Assembly: GCA_963971575.1 (NCBI GenBank)
Contig: OZ020611.1
Span: 226,540,260-226,604,259 of the forward strand
DNA length: 64,000 nucleotides
Source of the DNA: Liopterus haemorrhoidalis
Lineage: Eukaryota > Arthropoda > Insecta > Coleoptera > Dytiscidae
Direction of reading: 5' to 3'
Positions 10,520-20,950 of the stretch are shown in pieces (within the stretch, counting starts at the first letter, position 1; each line of letters starts with the position of its first letter). Position numbers and translations under genes: made by a program. Under the pieces are notes generated by a model, which made no database searches, was not told where the DNA came from, and saw nothing but the letters and a program-made list of their open reading frames with translations.

Positions 10520-11520
10520 ATAGCTGTTAACCATATTTATATTGTATTTTCTAGATTATTTATTTATTGAAAAATGGCAATCGGAGAAAAAGTATAGTGA
10601 GCAACACGTGCAGAATACATATTCCGCACTAGTTGCACAATATACTATTCTGAAATAAGTAGAAAATTTTATAAAGTGTACATTTTTTGTCCATTCTTAA
10701 ACCAGTTCAGCGACACGTTTTATATTATTAAATGCTAGTTTATAGAAAGCAAGATTTCGGAAGTTCTATTTTGAAGAGATTCGTGTTCTCGAGAGAAAAT
10801 GTAGAACCGACCGCCACTGTCTATTATTAATTGGTGAATTACGTTCGAGTTCCGTTCTTCCTCTCATTAATATCTGCGAATGACGTTAAATAGTTAGAAA
10901 TCATCTAGAAATATACTGTTTTGAATTTATTTATTTTCATTCTGAAAAACAAGAGATCAAAGCATAGAGTGCTTGTTATTTATTATTTTTCCTTAAGTTC
11001 TGTGTATTTCTCTTCAATAAATCCTGGTTTTTATTACAATTACTTAAATATTCACTCCGGTTTATAAGATAAATAAACATGTCGAAAATTGTTTTCCATC
11101 TTCATCTTTGAACTATATTCTATATATATAAAAAAAACTGATCCTACCGATCAAACATTATATACTCGCCAATATAATTATAAAACATTAAAGTAGATAT
11201 CTCTCTCGCTCTTTTATGTCGTTTATCCTCATTGCTGAAGTGTCTTTACTTACAGTACGCCACTTCTTCCAAGATTCTTCCAACAAAGGCGGAGTCACCA
11301 TATTCTTTTCCGGTGCAATCACCGGGCTGACCACGGTACGCCGCTTTCGGACCATTAAGGGCTGATTTTTGAAAACTTAGTTAATTATAACGAAATAGTT
11401 AGAAAATGGTTGCTATGGTTACTTATGGGACTGTTGTAATGTAACCGAGTTTAACCAAAAGATTAAACTTGGCTAAGATTTCAGAAACCGACCTAAAGAA
11501 AATATTTTCACTGAATCAAA
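10520..11520. other. Unassigned AT-rich stretch
   Basis: I see no gene, no terminal repeat pair and no tandem array. Around 11200-11350 there is a slightly GC-richer segment without an open frame of note. Confidence 0.5.
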
Positions 11521-11523
11521 TAA

Positions 11524-13201
11524 GTTAATTTAAAAAAAAATTAACATTTCAGGGTTTTGTAGGTATTTAATAAGTGTACGAAGCCAACATTAATACTGGA
11601 TGCTAAGACAGTATTTGTTCTATAATCACATCAAATTCAACAGTTTTTTGATAATCACTTTTCTTCGATATTTGACAAAAATCCCAGTGTTTTCTTTTGC
11701 ATTTGCTTCATATTCGTCTTCATTAGATTAATAAAAAATATATTGATAAAAGGCTTAATTTTTAAAAAAATTTCAATTTCAGAAACGTATTTCTCACAAC
11801 TAACAATGTGTTACTTGATTTATAAGTATTTTATTACTTCAAATGATTTATTCCTCTTTGATACTTTAAAATCAAATATCTAATGTAATTCAAAAAATAG
11901 GTTAATTCACAGCGTATAATAGTATAATAAAATAACTGAACACTTCTGAACTCCTAACTGAACTCGATTCGCAACTATTTAAAAAAATATTTTTTTTAAT
12001 ATTTTTAATTTCAAATCTTATCTTAGCTATAAATACAAAAAATTCATAATATTATTAGCCATAATTTAGCCATGAAGTAAAAAAATAATTAATTTTGTCT
12101 AAAACTCAAAAACTGCCATATTTTTCAAAAACACAATCTGATCAAAAATTCCTCTCGTTCGTTTCCAGCTCAGATTACATTACATTACCTACATTTATTC
12201 GGATTTTTGATTTAACCCTTTATGGTAAAAGGGTGCGGGACAAAAACTTAAGCACATTTTTGGCTAAAATCGTGTTAAAAGAAACGAATTTCAAAAACTA
12301 TCTTAAAGTTCTTAATGTACGCCTTGAGAGCTTTCTTTTGATACCACACAATAAATTTTAAGAAAATATATATATTTTTTTTTATTAACGATACAAAAAC
12401 ATTGACATTTGTCGAAAAACTTATCTGATCGAAAATTCCTGTTGAGCTATTCCAGTTCCCATTAATTTTCATTACGGAGATTTTTTTCAGATTTTTAGAT
12501 CAACCTCTCTGGGAGATAGAGTGGGGGACAAAATTTTTTGATACATTTTTGGCAAAAATCCAATAAAAAAAAGATTTTTCAAAAATAAAAATTTGTTATT
12601 AATCCACGCATTAGGAGGTTTCATTTGGTACGCCACTCAAATTTAAAAAAAATATATTTATTTTTATATTAAATACATATTTGTTTATATTTATCTTGGA
12701 ATGTGTTTTGTTTAACTCTCAGTAATTTTCCTATATGTGGGTCAATGATTTGTATAAGCATATCAAATTTCAACATTTTATGTTAAGCCGTTTGGCTACA
12801 ATTTCTACCGTACAGACAGACAAACAGACACATTAGTGACGTTATAAGGGTTTTTTGGTGGTCATACCCAGTGATGGCATCCTACCGGTTCGGACCGGTT
12901 CGCGCGAACCGTTTCTTAAAATGATTAAAAACTCAGGGAACCGGTTGTTAAAAATAATTGAATTACTCTGACTTCAGTTTTGAATCGTGCACCGTGCCCT
13001 GCAGTGTTGCAAATGTAATATTTATTTTATAGGTTATTAATAATACGCTCTTAAAATGTTTTCCTTATATTTAATAAATGGAAGTAAGTGATTTGTTTTC
13101 ACTATTAAAAATACAGAATAGGTTCCTAGATATCACATGACTTTATAGAACCGCTTCCTGAAAATTTAGGATGCCATCACTGGTCATACCTACAAAACCC
13201 T
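11524..13201 (-). repeat. Family A repeat, full length, copy A3
   Basis: Read on the minus strand, it starts AGGGTTTTGTAGGTATGACC (13201) and ends with the inverted TACCTACAAAACCCT (11551-11565). A terminal stem-loop follows, whose arms here are GTTAATTT/AAATTAAC (11524-11545), different in sequence from other copies but still paired. A hAT MITE (12869-13182) has inserted near the 5' end. The internal ORFs of 65-88 codons are not conserved between copies and are not genes. Confidence 0.75.
12869..13182. mobile_element. hAT MITE with exact 8-bp duplication
   Basis: The termini CAGTGATGGCATCCTA and TAGGATGCCATCACTG are perfect inverted repeats. GTCATACC is duplicated exactly at 12861-12868 and 13183-13190, and it is a normal part of family A, so removing the insert restores the family A 5' end. 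314 bp, non-coding. Confidence 0.95.
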
Positions 13202-13221
13202 AAAAAAACTGGAAAAAAATT

Positions 13222-13945
13222 GTTGTCAGAATTGATATTGAAATTAAAATAAATATGCATGAATTGCCCAAATATATCAACATAAATGCACAAAAAGCAA
13301 AAAAAGTTTGTTGCCAACTAAATCAAAACATAAATATGAAAAAGAATATGAAACTTTTAGACTATGGCAATCAAAAAAGAAGCTCCCGGCCATAAATGAG
13401 ACTGTACTGTAGGCGTATTTTCAACAATTGGTAAATTAAACATTTTACACATATTTGGATATGTAATGTTATTGATTTGTTTATTTTAGTCTGAAATTTA
13501 CTCTCCTACTTCGCTATGAACCAAATACATATTTATATTTTTTATTAAAACAATTTTTTTTTTTGAGGGCGTAATGAGCTAATGAGCGGACGTTATGGAT
13601 CCATCGAAATCTCGAAATGTCAATATCGGTATGATCACAATACCTCCCTTATATATGTTGGTGGTCGGTAAAGGGTTAAAATTAACAGATCTGGTAGCCT
13701 ATGACAAACAACATGCATTTATAGATAAAAAATAAATGATTTTGTTTAGTAGTTTAATTGTCAGAATTGATGTTAAAATTTAAATAAATATGCAAGAATT
13801 GCCCGAATATATCAACATAAATGCACAAAAAGCAACAAAAAGTTTGTTGCCAACTAAATATAAATATGATTATATATTAAAACTTTTTTTTTTTTTTGAG
13901 GGCGTAATGTGCTAATGAGCAGACGTTATGGATCCATTACGCCCG
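13222..13945 (+). repeat. Direct repeat pair with terminal hairpin
   Basis: About 120 bp at 13225-13340 recurs at 13757-13870 (shared ATATATCAACATAAATGCAC, AAGTTTGTTGCCAACTAAAT). Both copies then have a T run and GAGGGCGTAATG...ACGTTATGGATCCAT. In the second copy GGGCGTAATG (13900-13909) pairs with CATTACGCCC (13935-13944), giving a 10-bp stem. The first copy stops at GATCCAT and passes into an inverted family B piece. Confidence 0.6.
13598..13670 (-). repeat. Family B 5' fragment, copy B2
   Basis: On the minus strand it reads from the 5' terminus TTACCGACCACCAACATATA through GGGAGGTATTGTGATCATAC to GATCCAT. It ends at a 7-bp microhomology with the neighbouring repeat, so it is a truncated piece. 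Confidence 0.65.
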
Positions 13946-14448
13946 GTTGTTATGAATATGTTTAAATATCTCGCATCCAAGGAATTATAAGCAAATAAAA
14001 GCGAAGTGAAAAATAAAAGATTTATTTACTGATATAATTTCAACGACATCTTAACAAATATTTACCGACAAATTCCATAAATACTTGTATTGACTATATG
14101 GACAATATAGTATGTTGCGGGGTAGTTTTATGTTTTTTTAAGTATGGTGTGCGCAGGGTGCGAGGGTACAAAGCCTACTTAGCCTTAGTGTAAGGTAATT
14201 TTGACAAATTATGCCATTGTACATGGGTTAGCATTCAAACAGGGATTTATCCGGGAGTGACAGTGAGACGCGCTCTGTCTCCACGGACCTCACACTGCAC
14301 CGTGTGAAACTCACCTCAGGGACAGGGATGCACAAAATAAGCCTAGCTCTATGACAACAAGCAGTTAGAAGATTACAGCAGGGAGGGCTACAGGTGGCAT
14401 GTAATAGGTTGAACGCATACGGGCTCCGGGCCCTGGGCTTTATAGAGT
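13946..14448. other. Unassigned stretch with a GC-richer segment
   Basis: Between about 14130 and 14440 the composition becomes GC-richer and short ORFs overlap on both strands. None resembles a known family. The right end of this segment is the target of the hAT insertion at 14457. Confidence 0.4.
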
Positions 14449-14456
14449 GCACCAGT

Positions 14457-14871
14457 CAGTGTTGTAATGTATCTAGGTACATTTTAAAATATGTATCTGT
14501 ATCTGTATCTAGATATTTAAATCAGTATCTAAGTATCTGTATTTCAGGTACTTTTTTCAGATACTTTCCTATTTTGTCTTTTTCAAGGTCTTTTTACAAA
14601 ATATGTCCTTACGATTTTTCAAGTTGGTAATACATTTAGCATCATTCAGATATTTGAATTTTAAGTTTAAATTAACCAATCAGCGACCAGTAAACTCTTT
14701 CTTGCTTGGTGGGAGTAAAAACATGCTTCAGCCATTTTCAGAGCTGGAAATACAATTACATTTTATTAAAATTTTATAGATAAAAATACATTAAATAAAT
14801 AAATTATAAGTTTGAGAATTACGATAAAATACAAGTTCTATATTTAATTAATTAAATTTTGGAAAACATTC

Positions 14872-14902
<31 letters not shown>

Positions 14903-15662
14903 ATTTTAAAAAAAAAGGAAAAAAATAAAAGGATGTTTTCCAAAATTTAATTTATTATATATAGAACTTGTATTTTATCATAATTCTCAAACTTATAATT
15001 TATTTATTTATTTAATTTATTTTTATCTATAAAATTTTAATAAAGTGTAATTGTATTTCCAGCTCTGAATAAATTTAAAAAAATAATAAATAAAAAAAAA
15101 TTAAATAATTTTATTAACAACGGTTAAGTAAAACAACCATTAAGTAATTATCTAATCTAAGAATAAGAATTAATTTTATAAATGTGAATTAAATAAAGAA
15201 ATATAATAAATAAAATTGTTGTTTTATTTATGTCATCCTAAATACTCATTTAATAATCAGTAATTTATTAGCGAACAAAAAATGTTCGAGATATCCGCTG
15301 AAATTGGAATAAAAAAGTGATTTTTTTTAAAGATTACATAGGTATATAGTTAGTTAATATTTCTGACACACAGCTTCAAAGGCTATTTGTGTTTATTTTA
15401 AGAGTAATAATAGTGCATAACTTATTTTTTATTGTGAACAAATATATTCCTTGCTCTAGTTATTTCTTTTTTTTGTGGTGTTTTCATTTTTCCGAAAGTA
15501 TCTTAAAAGTATCTTGAAGTATCTAGATACATTGTGAAAAAAATGTATCTGTATCTAGATACTTTTTAAAATTTGTATCTGTACCTGCATCTAGATACAT
15601 TTTTCCTCAAGTATCTGTATCTGTATCTAGATATATTTTCAAATGTATCTATTACAACACTG
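14457..15662. mobile_element. hAT element with ATCTGTATCTAGATAC subterminal repeats
   Basis: The termini CAGTGTTGTAATGTATC and the right end ATTACAACACTG are inverted. GCACCAGT is duplicated exactly at 14449-14456 and 15663-15670. Both subterminal zones are packed with GTATCTGTATCTAGATAC-like units, the expected transposase binding clusters. There is no transposase; the centre is a large AT-rich foldback at 14739-15067. Confidence 0.92.
14739..15067. repeat. Large foldback palindrome
   Basis: The left arm begins CAGAGCTGGAAATACAATTA and the right arm ends with the inverse TTGTATTTCCAGCTCTG. The arms stay similar for about 150 bp each, including 'tttgagaatta.gataaaatacaagttctata' and 'ttttggaaaacattcttttatt', around a short T/A-rich centre near 14895-14910. 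It would extrude or transcribe into a very long hairpin. Confidence 0.85.
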
Positions 15663-15670
15663 GCACCAGT

Positions 15671-16100
15671 CCATTACATGGGGCCCCAAGAAAGAGAAAA
15701 AAAAAACAAAAGAGAAAGAAAATGAATGAAAAGAAAAATTATATGTAATAAAAAATGATAGTTAATATGTTTAGCGCACAGTAACAAAGGCTATTTGCGC
15801 TGTAATAAAGAATAGCTGGTATTAAGTAATCAGAATTTAATTCAGCTTTTGATCAGAAAATTTTATGATATTGATCATAAATATGTGATCAGTTATAAAT
15901 TATTTTTTGACCAGAAGAAATAATGATTTGATCAGTAGAAAATTATGATTTGGTCAGAAAAATAATGACTTGATCAGAAAACACTAATGACGATTAGAAA
16001 AAAATATTGTATCTATACAAATTACAAAAAAATAAATAAATATATAACTTACGGCCACCACTGTATATGTATTTTTTGAAAGAATAAATTATATACCTTT
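15671..16100. repeat. AT-rich stretch with TGATCAG-type tandem units
   Basis: Between about 15847 and 15990 the motif TGATCAGAAAA, with variants ending in TAATGA or TTATGA, recurs five to six times at 20-30 bp spacing. No gene is seen. The remainder is A-rich low-complexity sequence. Confidence 0.5.
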
Positions 16101-16103
16101 ATA

Positions 16104-16500
16104 CTCTATCTCAGAAAGACGGATAGTAATAAAATTTATTATTTGTAAAAAGTTATTGTTTTTTCACACAGAAGCGGCGAAACAAAAGCGACAAAATATG
16201 AATAGTTCGAAACGAAATATTGTTAAAAACAACCGAGTGTGCCGCACTTATTATATGGGAATACCAACTAGGGTTAAATACAATAGATCATAAAAATTTG
16301 ACCCTAATATTTTGAAGAAAAATATGGTCACAGGGGTGTGTTTAATGATATGATAAATATGGTCCCAGGCGTGCGTTTAATAAAATGATAAATAGTAATA
16401 TAGAAATACACAAAACCAATTTAAACGTGTTTAAAATGTGCACACCACTGGTAACTGCCTGACAAAATGATTTATTACTATCAGTCTTTCTGAGATATAG
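16104..16500. mobile_element. Tc1/mariner-type MITE with TA duplication
   Basis: The left arm CTCTATCTCAGAAAGACGGA and the right arm ending TCAGTCTTTCTGAGATATAG are inverted repeats of about 35 bp. TA flanks both ends (16102-16103, 16501-16502). 397 bp, no transposase. Confidence 0.85.
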
Positions 16501-16837
16501 TATAATCAATATTGTAATAAAATGGGTATCATATAGTTCTTCACAGGTATATTTAAAAACAAAAAACTAATTTAAAAAAGTGTGAATTTTCGCACATTTC
16601 AGAGTTTTTCAGGTATTTAATAGGTGTAAGAAGCCAACATAATACTGGATGTCTATTTACCACATCAAAATCAACAATTTTTGTTGATAATCACTTTTAT
16701 TCGTTATTTGAGAACTAAGAGCCATTTAATTTCCAACAAAATTTAAATAATTTGCCAAATATCCCAGCGTTTTTTTCTGCATTTGCTTCGTATTGGAGTT
16801 TTCATTAGATTAATAAGAAATATTTTACAGTGTAGAG

Positions 16838-17376
16838 CAGGGGCGCTCAGACTTAAACCATCGGCGATCGACCATAAAAGCATTAGGCGGCAAGCGATCG
16901 ACTAGGTAAAAATAAAATACAAAGTTCATAAATGGTTATATTTATTAATTGCAAAGATACAAGCATGAATTAACATGTTCGTCACTGAGCCGATTACGAT
17001 ATTTAGATTTAATTATTTTCATTTCGGAAAACGCAGACTCGCACAAATAAGTGGACCCAAATAATGCTGTTAACTGAAGGGCTATTTGTTTCAAACATGG
17101 ATATTTTTCTTCAGATAAACAAGCCCAAAACTTGTTATCTGTTGCTCTGGCTTTGAGATGTATATCTGACATAATTTTCAAGACTGGAATGAGATCTACC
17201 TCATTCCAAATAATATCTATTAAATGTTAAATCTTAAATTATCATCAATTATTCTATCAGATAGTTTAACATTTAATGTTCGTTACTAAATTAATAACTA
17301 TTAAATTACAATAACTAAAAAATATTTAAAATAATTTTTATAAATATGGACGCGATCGACTGTTTGATCGCCCCTG
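16838..17376. mobile_element. hAT element with exact 8-bp duplication and transposase remnant
   Basis: The ends are CAGGGGCGCTCAGAC and GTTTGATCGCCCCTG. GTGTAGAG is duplicated exactly at 16830-16837 and 17377-17384 and fits the hAT target preference nTnTAGAn. The subterminal text has repeated CGATCGAC motifs. The element is an internal-deletion derivative that keeps only the 3' end of its transposase gene. Confidence 0.93.
16945..17181 (-). pseudogene. hAT transposase C-terminal dimerisation domain
   Basis: The 78-residue remnant contains FWACLSEEKYPCLKQIALQL, FGSTYLCESAFSEMKIIKSK and YRNRLSDEHVNSCL, the hallmark of the hAT C-terminal dimerisation region (EKYPxL, STYLCESAFSxM, RNRLSDEHL). 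It is in frame with the element's orientation and lies 3' to nothing else, so the DDE core was lost. The type resembles transposases related to the GTF2IRD2/ZMYM6-like group. Confidence 0.85.
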
Positions 17377-18349
17377 GTGTAGAGTGTAGTGTGGTGTAGT
17401 GTGAGTAACTCAGTTCACAACTATTAAAAAAATATATTATTTTTTTAAATATTTTTAATTCCAAAAAAATACACGCACTGTCTTAGCTATAAATACAAAA
17501 AATCCATAATATTATTAGCCATAATGTAACCATAAGTTAAAAAAATAATTATTTTTTTCAAAAACACAATAACTGCTATATTTTTCAAAAACACAATCTG
17601 ATCAAAAATTCCACTCGTGTACGTTCCCGGCTTAGATCAATATACATTACCTATATTTTTTTCAGATTTTTTGTTTAACCCTTTTTAGTAAAAGGGTGCA
17701 GCACAAGAACTTTTGCACATTTTTGGCTAAATTCATGTTTAAAAAAAAGTTTTTCAAAAACTATCTATCGTTCCGTAATCTACGTTTTAAGAGCTTTCTT
17801 TTGATACCACACAATAAATTTTTTTTTAATATTTTTTTTATGAACGACACAAAAAATTGACATTTTTCGAAAAATGTATCTGATCAAAAATTCCTGTTGA
17901 ACTATTTCAGTTCCCATCAATTTTCATTACGGAAATTTTTTTTAGATTTTTAGATCAATCCCTATGAGAAATAGGGTGGGGGACAAAAGTTTTTTGTCAC
18001 TATTTTGACAAAAATCCAATAAAAAAAATTGATTTTTCATAAATAAAAATTTGTTGTTAATCCACGTATTAAAAGGTTTCATTTGGTATGCCACTCGAAT
18101 TTAAAAAAAAAAATGTTTATTTTTTTATTAAATACATATTTGTTTATATTTATCACGCGCTGTATAGTTTTTCTATATGTGGGTCAAAAAGTTGCACAAG
18201 TACGCCAAATTTCAACTTTCTATGTTCAGCCGTCTGGCTACAATTTCTACCGTACAGACAGACAGACATACAGACACATGAGTGACGTTATAAGGGTTTT
18301 TTAGTGCTCATATCTACAAAATCCTAAAAATGCATTAAACAAAAAAGAG

Positions 18350-18663
18350 TTGTTTTCTTATTGTAAACAATTTTTGTTATATATATATTTGCTGTTAAGT
18401 CAATAATAAAGGAAATATTTCAAAAGTTTAACTTTACGATGTATCCCCGTAGCTCCCCAAATATTCATCTAAATGAAGAAATACACAGAAATACAATATT
18501 TATTTTCTTATTATATGATTTTGCTGTCAATAATAAGGGAGAAATATGTGGATTTTAGTTTTAGAGTGCCCCCCCCCCCGTAACTCGTCAAATATTCATC
18601 TAATTGAAAATTAAACTATTTCTCTAATTACTAAAAACTATTTGTGATGCATATATTTTTCTG
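18350..18663 (+). repeat. Diverged tandem repeat of about 130-150 bp
   Basis: Two units share the order TTTGCTGTTAA/GTCAATAATAA, then GGAAATAT or GAGAAATAT, then a C-rich 'ccccgtagctc' block and AAATATTCATCTAA. A third partial unit starts again at 'attttt ctgTTAA', into which the TTAA element inserted. Related units occur at 23740-24020. Confidence 0.55.
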
Positions 18664-18667
18664 TTAA

Positions 18668-19433
18668 GGCGGCGCACAACCCTATAGTCCTCAATAGTTT
18701 CTTATACAAAACTAATAATCGGAAATAAAATTAATAACAATCTATATATCAAAATTTGCAGCGAATTTTTATATGTATATCTAATAGGATATTTTTAACT
18801 GTAGAAAAAACTGTTAGGTAATTGTAAATAAGCAAATTGCATTATAGACGCCATCTTGTAAACCAGTCAACGCATATTTGCGTACGATGCGGCAAATTAT
18901 ACCTAAAGCTTCATTCTACAAATATGATTTTAGTTATTTTGTTGCATTGTGAAAATTACTTATAGTTATTGTACTTGGTAATCTATTTTTGCCGACCTCT
19001 TGAATCTACCGCGGTTTTCAAAATTGGTGTTACGGGTAAAAATGATTTATTTTTCGTGAAGAATACGTGTACCAAGTGGCATTCTATTATCTTTAAGTAT
19101 AATATTTTTCGACGAAGGCTCTAAACTATAAGTAATCAGGTCGAAAAAAAAAATTGACGAATTATTTGAACATTTCTACACAAAACTATATAAATATAAA
19201 AGATATTCGAAACCCACAAATAGATTTAAAAAATTACAGAACAATATCGCTGATGTCTATTTTTAAGTTATTGAGCGATAATATTTTTACAATAAATGTT
19301 TCTACAATTACAACTATCATATTAGATAGATACAAATTCGGTGCAGAATTTGATGTATAGGTTGATACTAATTTTATTTCAGATTGTTAGTTTTGTATAA
19401 GAAACTAGTAACCTCCGGGGGTTATACGCAGCC
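18668..19433. mobile_element. TTAA-target non-autonomous element (piggyBac/Kolobok-like)
   Basis: TTAA is duplicated at 18664-18667 and 19434-19437. The inverted arms are about 85 bp: GGCGGCGCACAACCC...GTTTCTTATACAAAACTAA on the left and the inverse of GGCTGCGTATAACCC...GTTTCTTATACAAAACTAA on the right. Removing the insert recreates CTGTTAAGCTAATAATAAAG, matching the tandem unit upstream. No intact transposase is present, so the superfamily is inferred only from the TTAA target. Confidence 0.85.
19150..19360 (+). pseudogene. Possible RTE-type reverse transcriptase scrap
   Basis: The translation includes NPQIDLKNYRTISLMSIFKL, reminiscent of the NYRPISLLS RT block of RTE elements. It is short, lies within the TTAA element, and degrades quickly on both sides. 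Confidence 0.35.
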
Positions 19434-19439
19434 TTAAGC

Positions 19440-20550
19440 TAATAATAAAGGAGATATTTTAAGTTTTTTTGTAAATTGTTTGAACCACGCAACACGACCT
19501 TAGAATAAAAATTTTGAGATGCCATATATAGGCAATGTTTAAATCCTGGTTTTACTCTATTATTGTATCAAATTCCATGAAAATATTTTCGTTGTTTTTG
19601 CGTGAATCTTGGACAGACAGAGAGAGACAGCAATTGGTTTTTTTGCAGAATTTGTCTATAATCACCTGAAAGGTTTAGAAATTAAATATGAGGATTAAGT
19701 AATTTAATTAATATGAGGATAAGAAACCAGATATAGTCTCCAATTTTATTGATAGAGATTTATAATTATTACTATAATCACGGTTTACTAAGATCACTTT
19801 TTGTGGTCGATTAAAACTGCAAAAAGTCGCTCGTTTAAAAGTGATTTTACTATATTCCTCAAATGTACTTAGCCCTGTACCTACCTGTGATCAAATTTAT
19901 TATTTTAATTTTCCAAGTAAATCCGTATTGTTGAAACTTTTATTATTTTGTAAACTTCTGTTTTCAAGTAAGTAAGTTTACCTTTACAAGTCGTTAATAT
20001 TTAAGAGGTGTTGTAAAGAAATAAACAAATGATTATAATAAATTTGCAAACAGTTAACTTGTCTGCTGGGTGCCGAAATTCCCAGTTTAACACCTGGTTA
20101 AACAGAATTAGAGGGATAATACACTTGCTTTACTAAATCTGGGATTTCCGTCACACGAACAAATCGCCTGGGAAATTTGACAACAGGTACAAACCTACAA
20201 ATACTTTTTATTTAATACCTATATAATGAATATTATACAGGTATAGTCTTGCTCACTAGAAGCATAAGACGCCGTCCGCATGAAATTCTCACAACTAACG
20301 TTAAACAACATATTTTATTCGAGCACTATCCGAAGTTTTCGCAATTTAATAGTCAGCCAAAATCGGATCAAATCTGTACGAATACATTTTGGTTTCTGTG
20401 GATGTAAATTAGGGGTTTGATCTTGAAACCCTATGAAACCGATCGCTGATGTAGATAAATAGAAAAATATATATACGAGTCTTTCCATGATAGTGGTCTG
20501 ATTTTAGATTTCACCCATATTCGATTTGGCTGTAATTTTAACTTATTGTA
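19440..20550. other. Unassigned AT-rich stretch
   Basis: No ORF, terminal repeat pair or tandem array could be supported. A short GACAGACAGAGAGAGACAG run at about 19612-19631 looks like a decayed family A/B microsatellite core. Confidence 0.4.
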
Positions 20551-20563
20551 ATTCAATGTTAAC

Positions 20564-20722
20564 CAGTGGCGGATTAAGCCTTCGCCGGGCCCAAGACATT
20601 TTTGATTTACGGGCCCTCAACCTTGTGGCGTTCAAAGGGGAAAGGGGAAGGGTTCGTTGGGCCGTTGAAAATTACGGGCCCAGGACAATTGCCTTGTTTG
20701 TCTTTGCGAAAGTCCGCCACTG
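20564..20722. mobile_element. Short GC-richer hAT MITE
   Basis: The ends CAGTGGCGGATTAAGCC and AAGTCCGCCACTG are inverted. ATGTTAAC is duplicated exactly at 20556-20563 and 20723-20730. 159 bp; the open frame across it is incidental. Confidence 0.95.
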
Positions 20723-20950
20723 ATGTTAACGATGAATTTGTGCAAATTTTTAGGCCCTTATGTTAAATATCTAGCGAGATATGAACTTTTGTTTGAAGGT
20801 TTGTTCGGCATCGTATTTGAACGGTCGAAAATATACAAAATTTTACTATATGTAACTCGACAACCAAAGCAGCTATTGAAAATTAATATGCAAGTTTATC
20901 TTTTTCATGTGAATCAGAAAAAAAAATGAAATATATATTTCCGCACATAT

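Larger units (their letters stand above)
16580..18325 (-). repeat. Family A repeat, full length, copy A4
   Basis: On the minus strand it runs from AGGATTTTGTAGATATGAGC (18325) to the subterminal inverse (16601-16615), and then a stem-loop formed by GTGTGAA/TTCGCAC. The GACAGACA microsatellite lies near 18256-18275. A hAT element (16838-17376) is inserted near the 3' end. Several short plus-strand ORFs here are chance frames through the repeat. Confidence 0.75.

Noticed and set aside
12095..12472. ORFs of 65-88 codons inside family A (also 18083-18304, 17-37 kb relatives)
   Set aside because: The frames are not conserved between copies of the same repeat, so they are chance ORFs.
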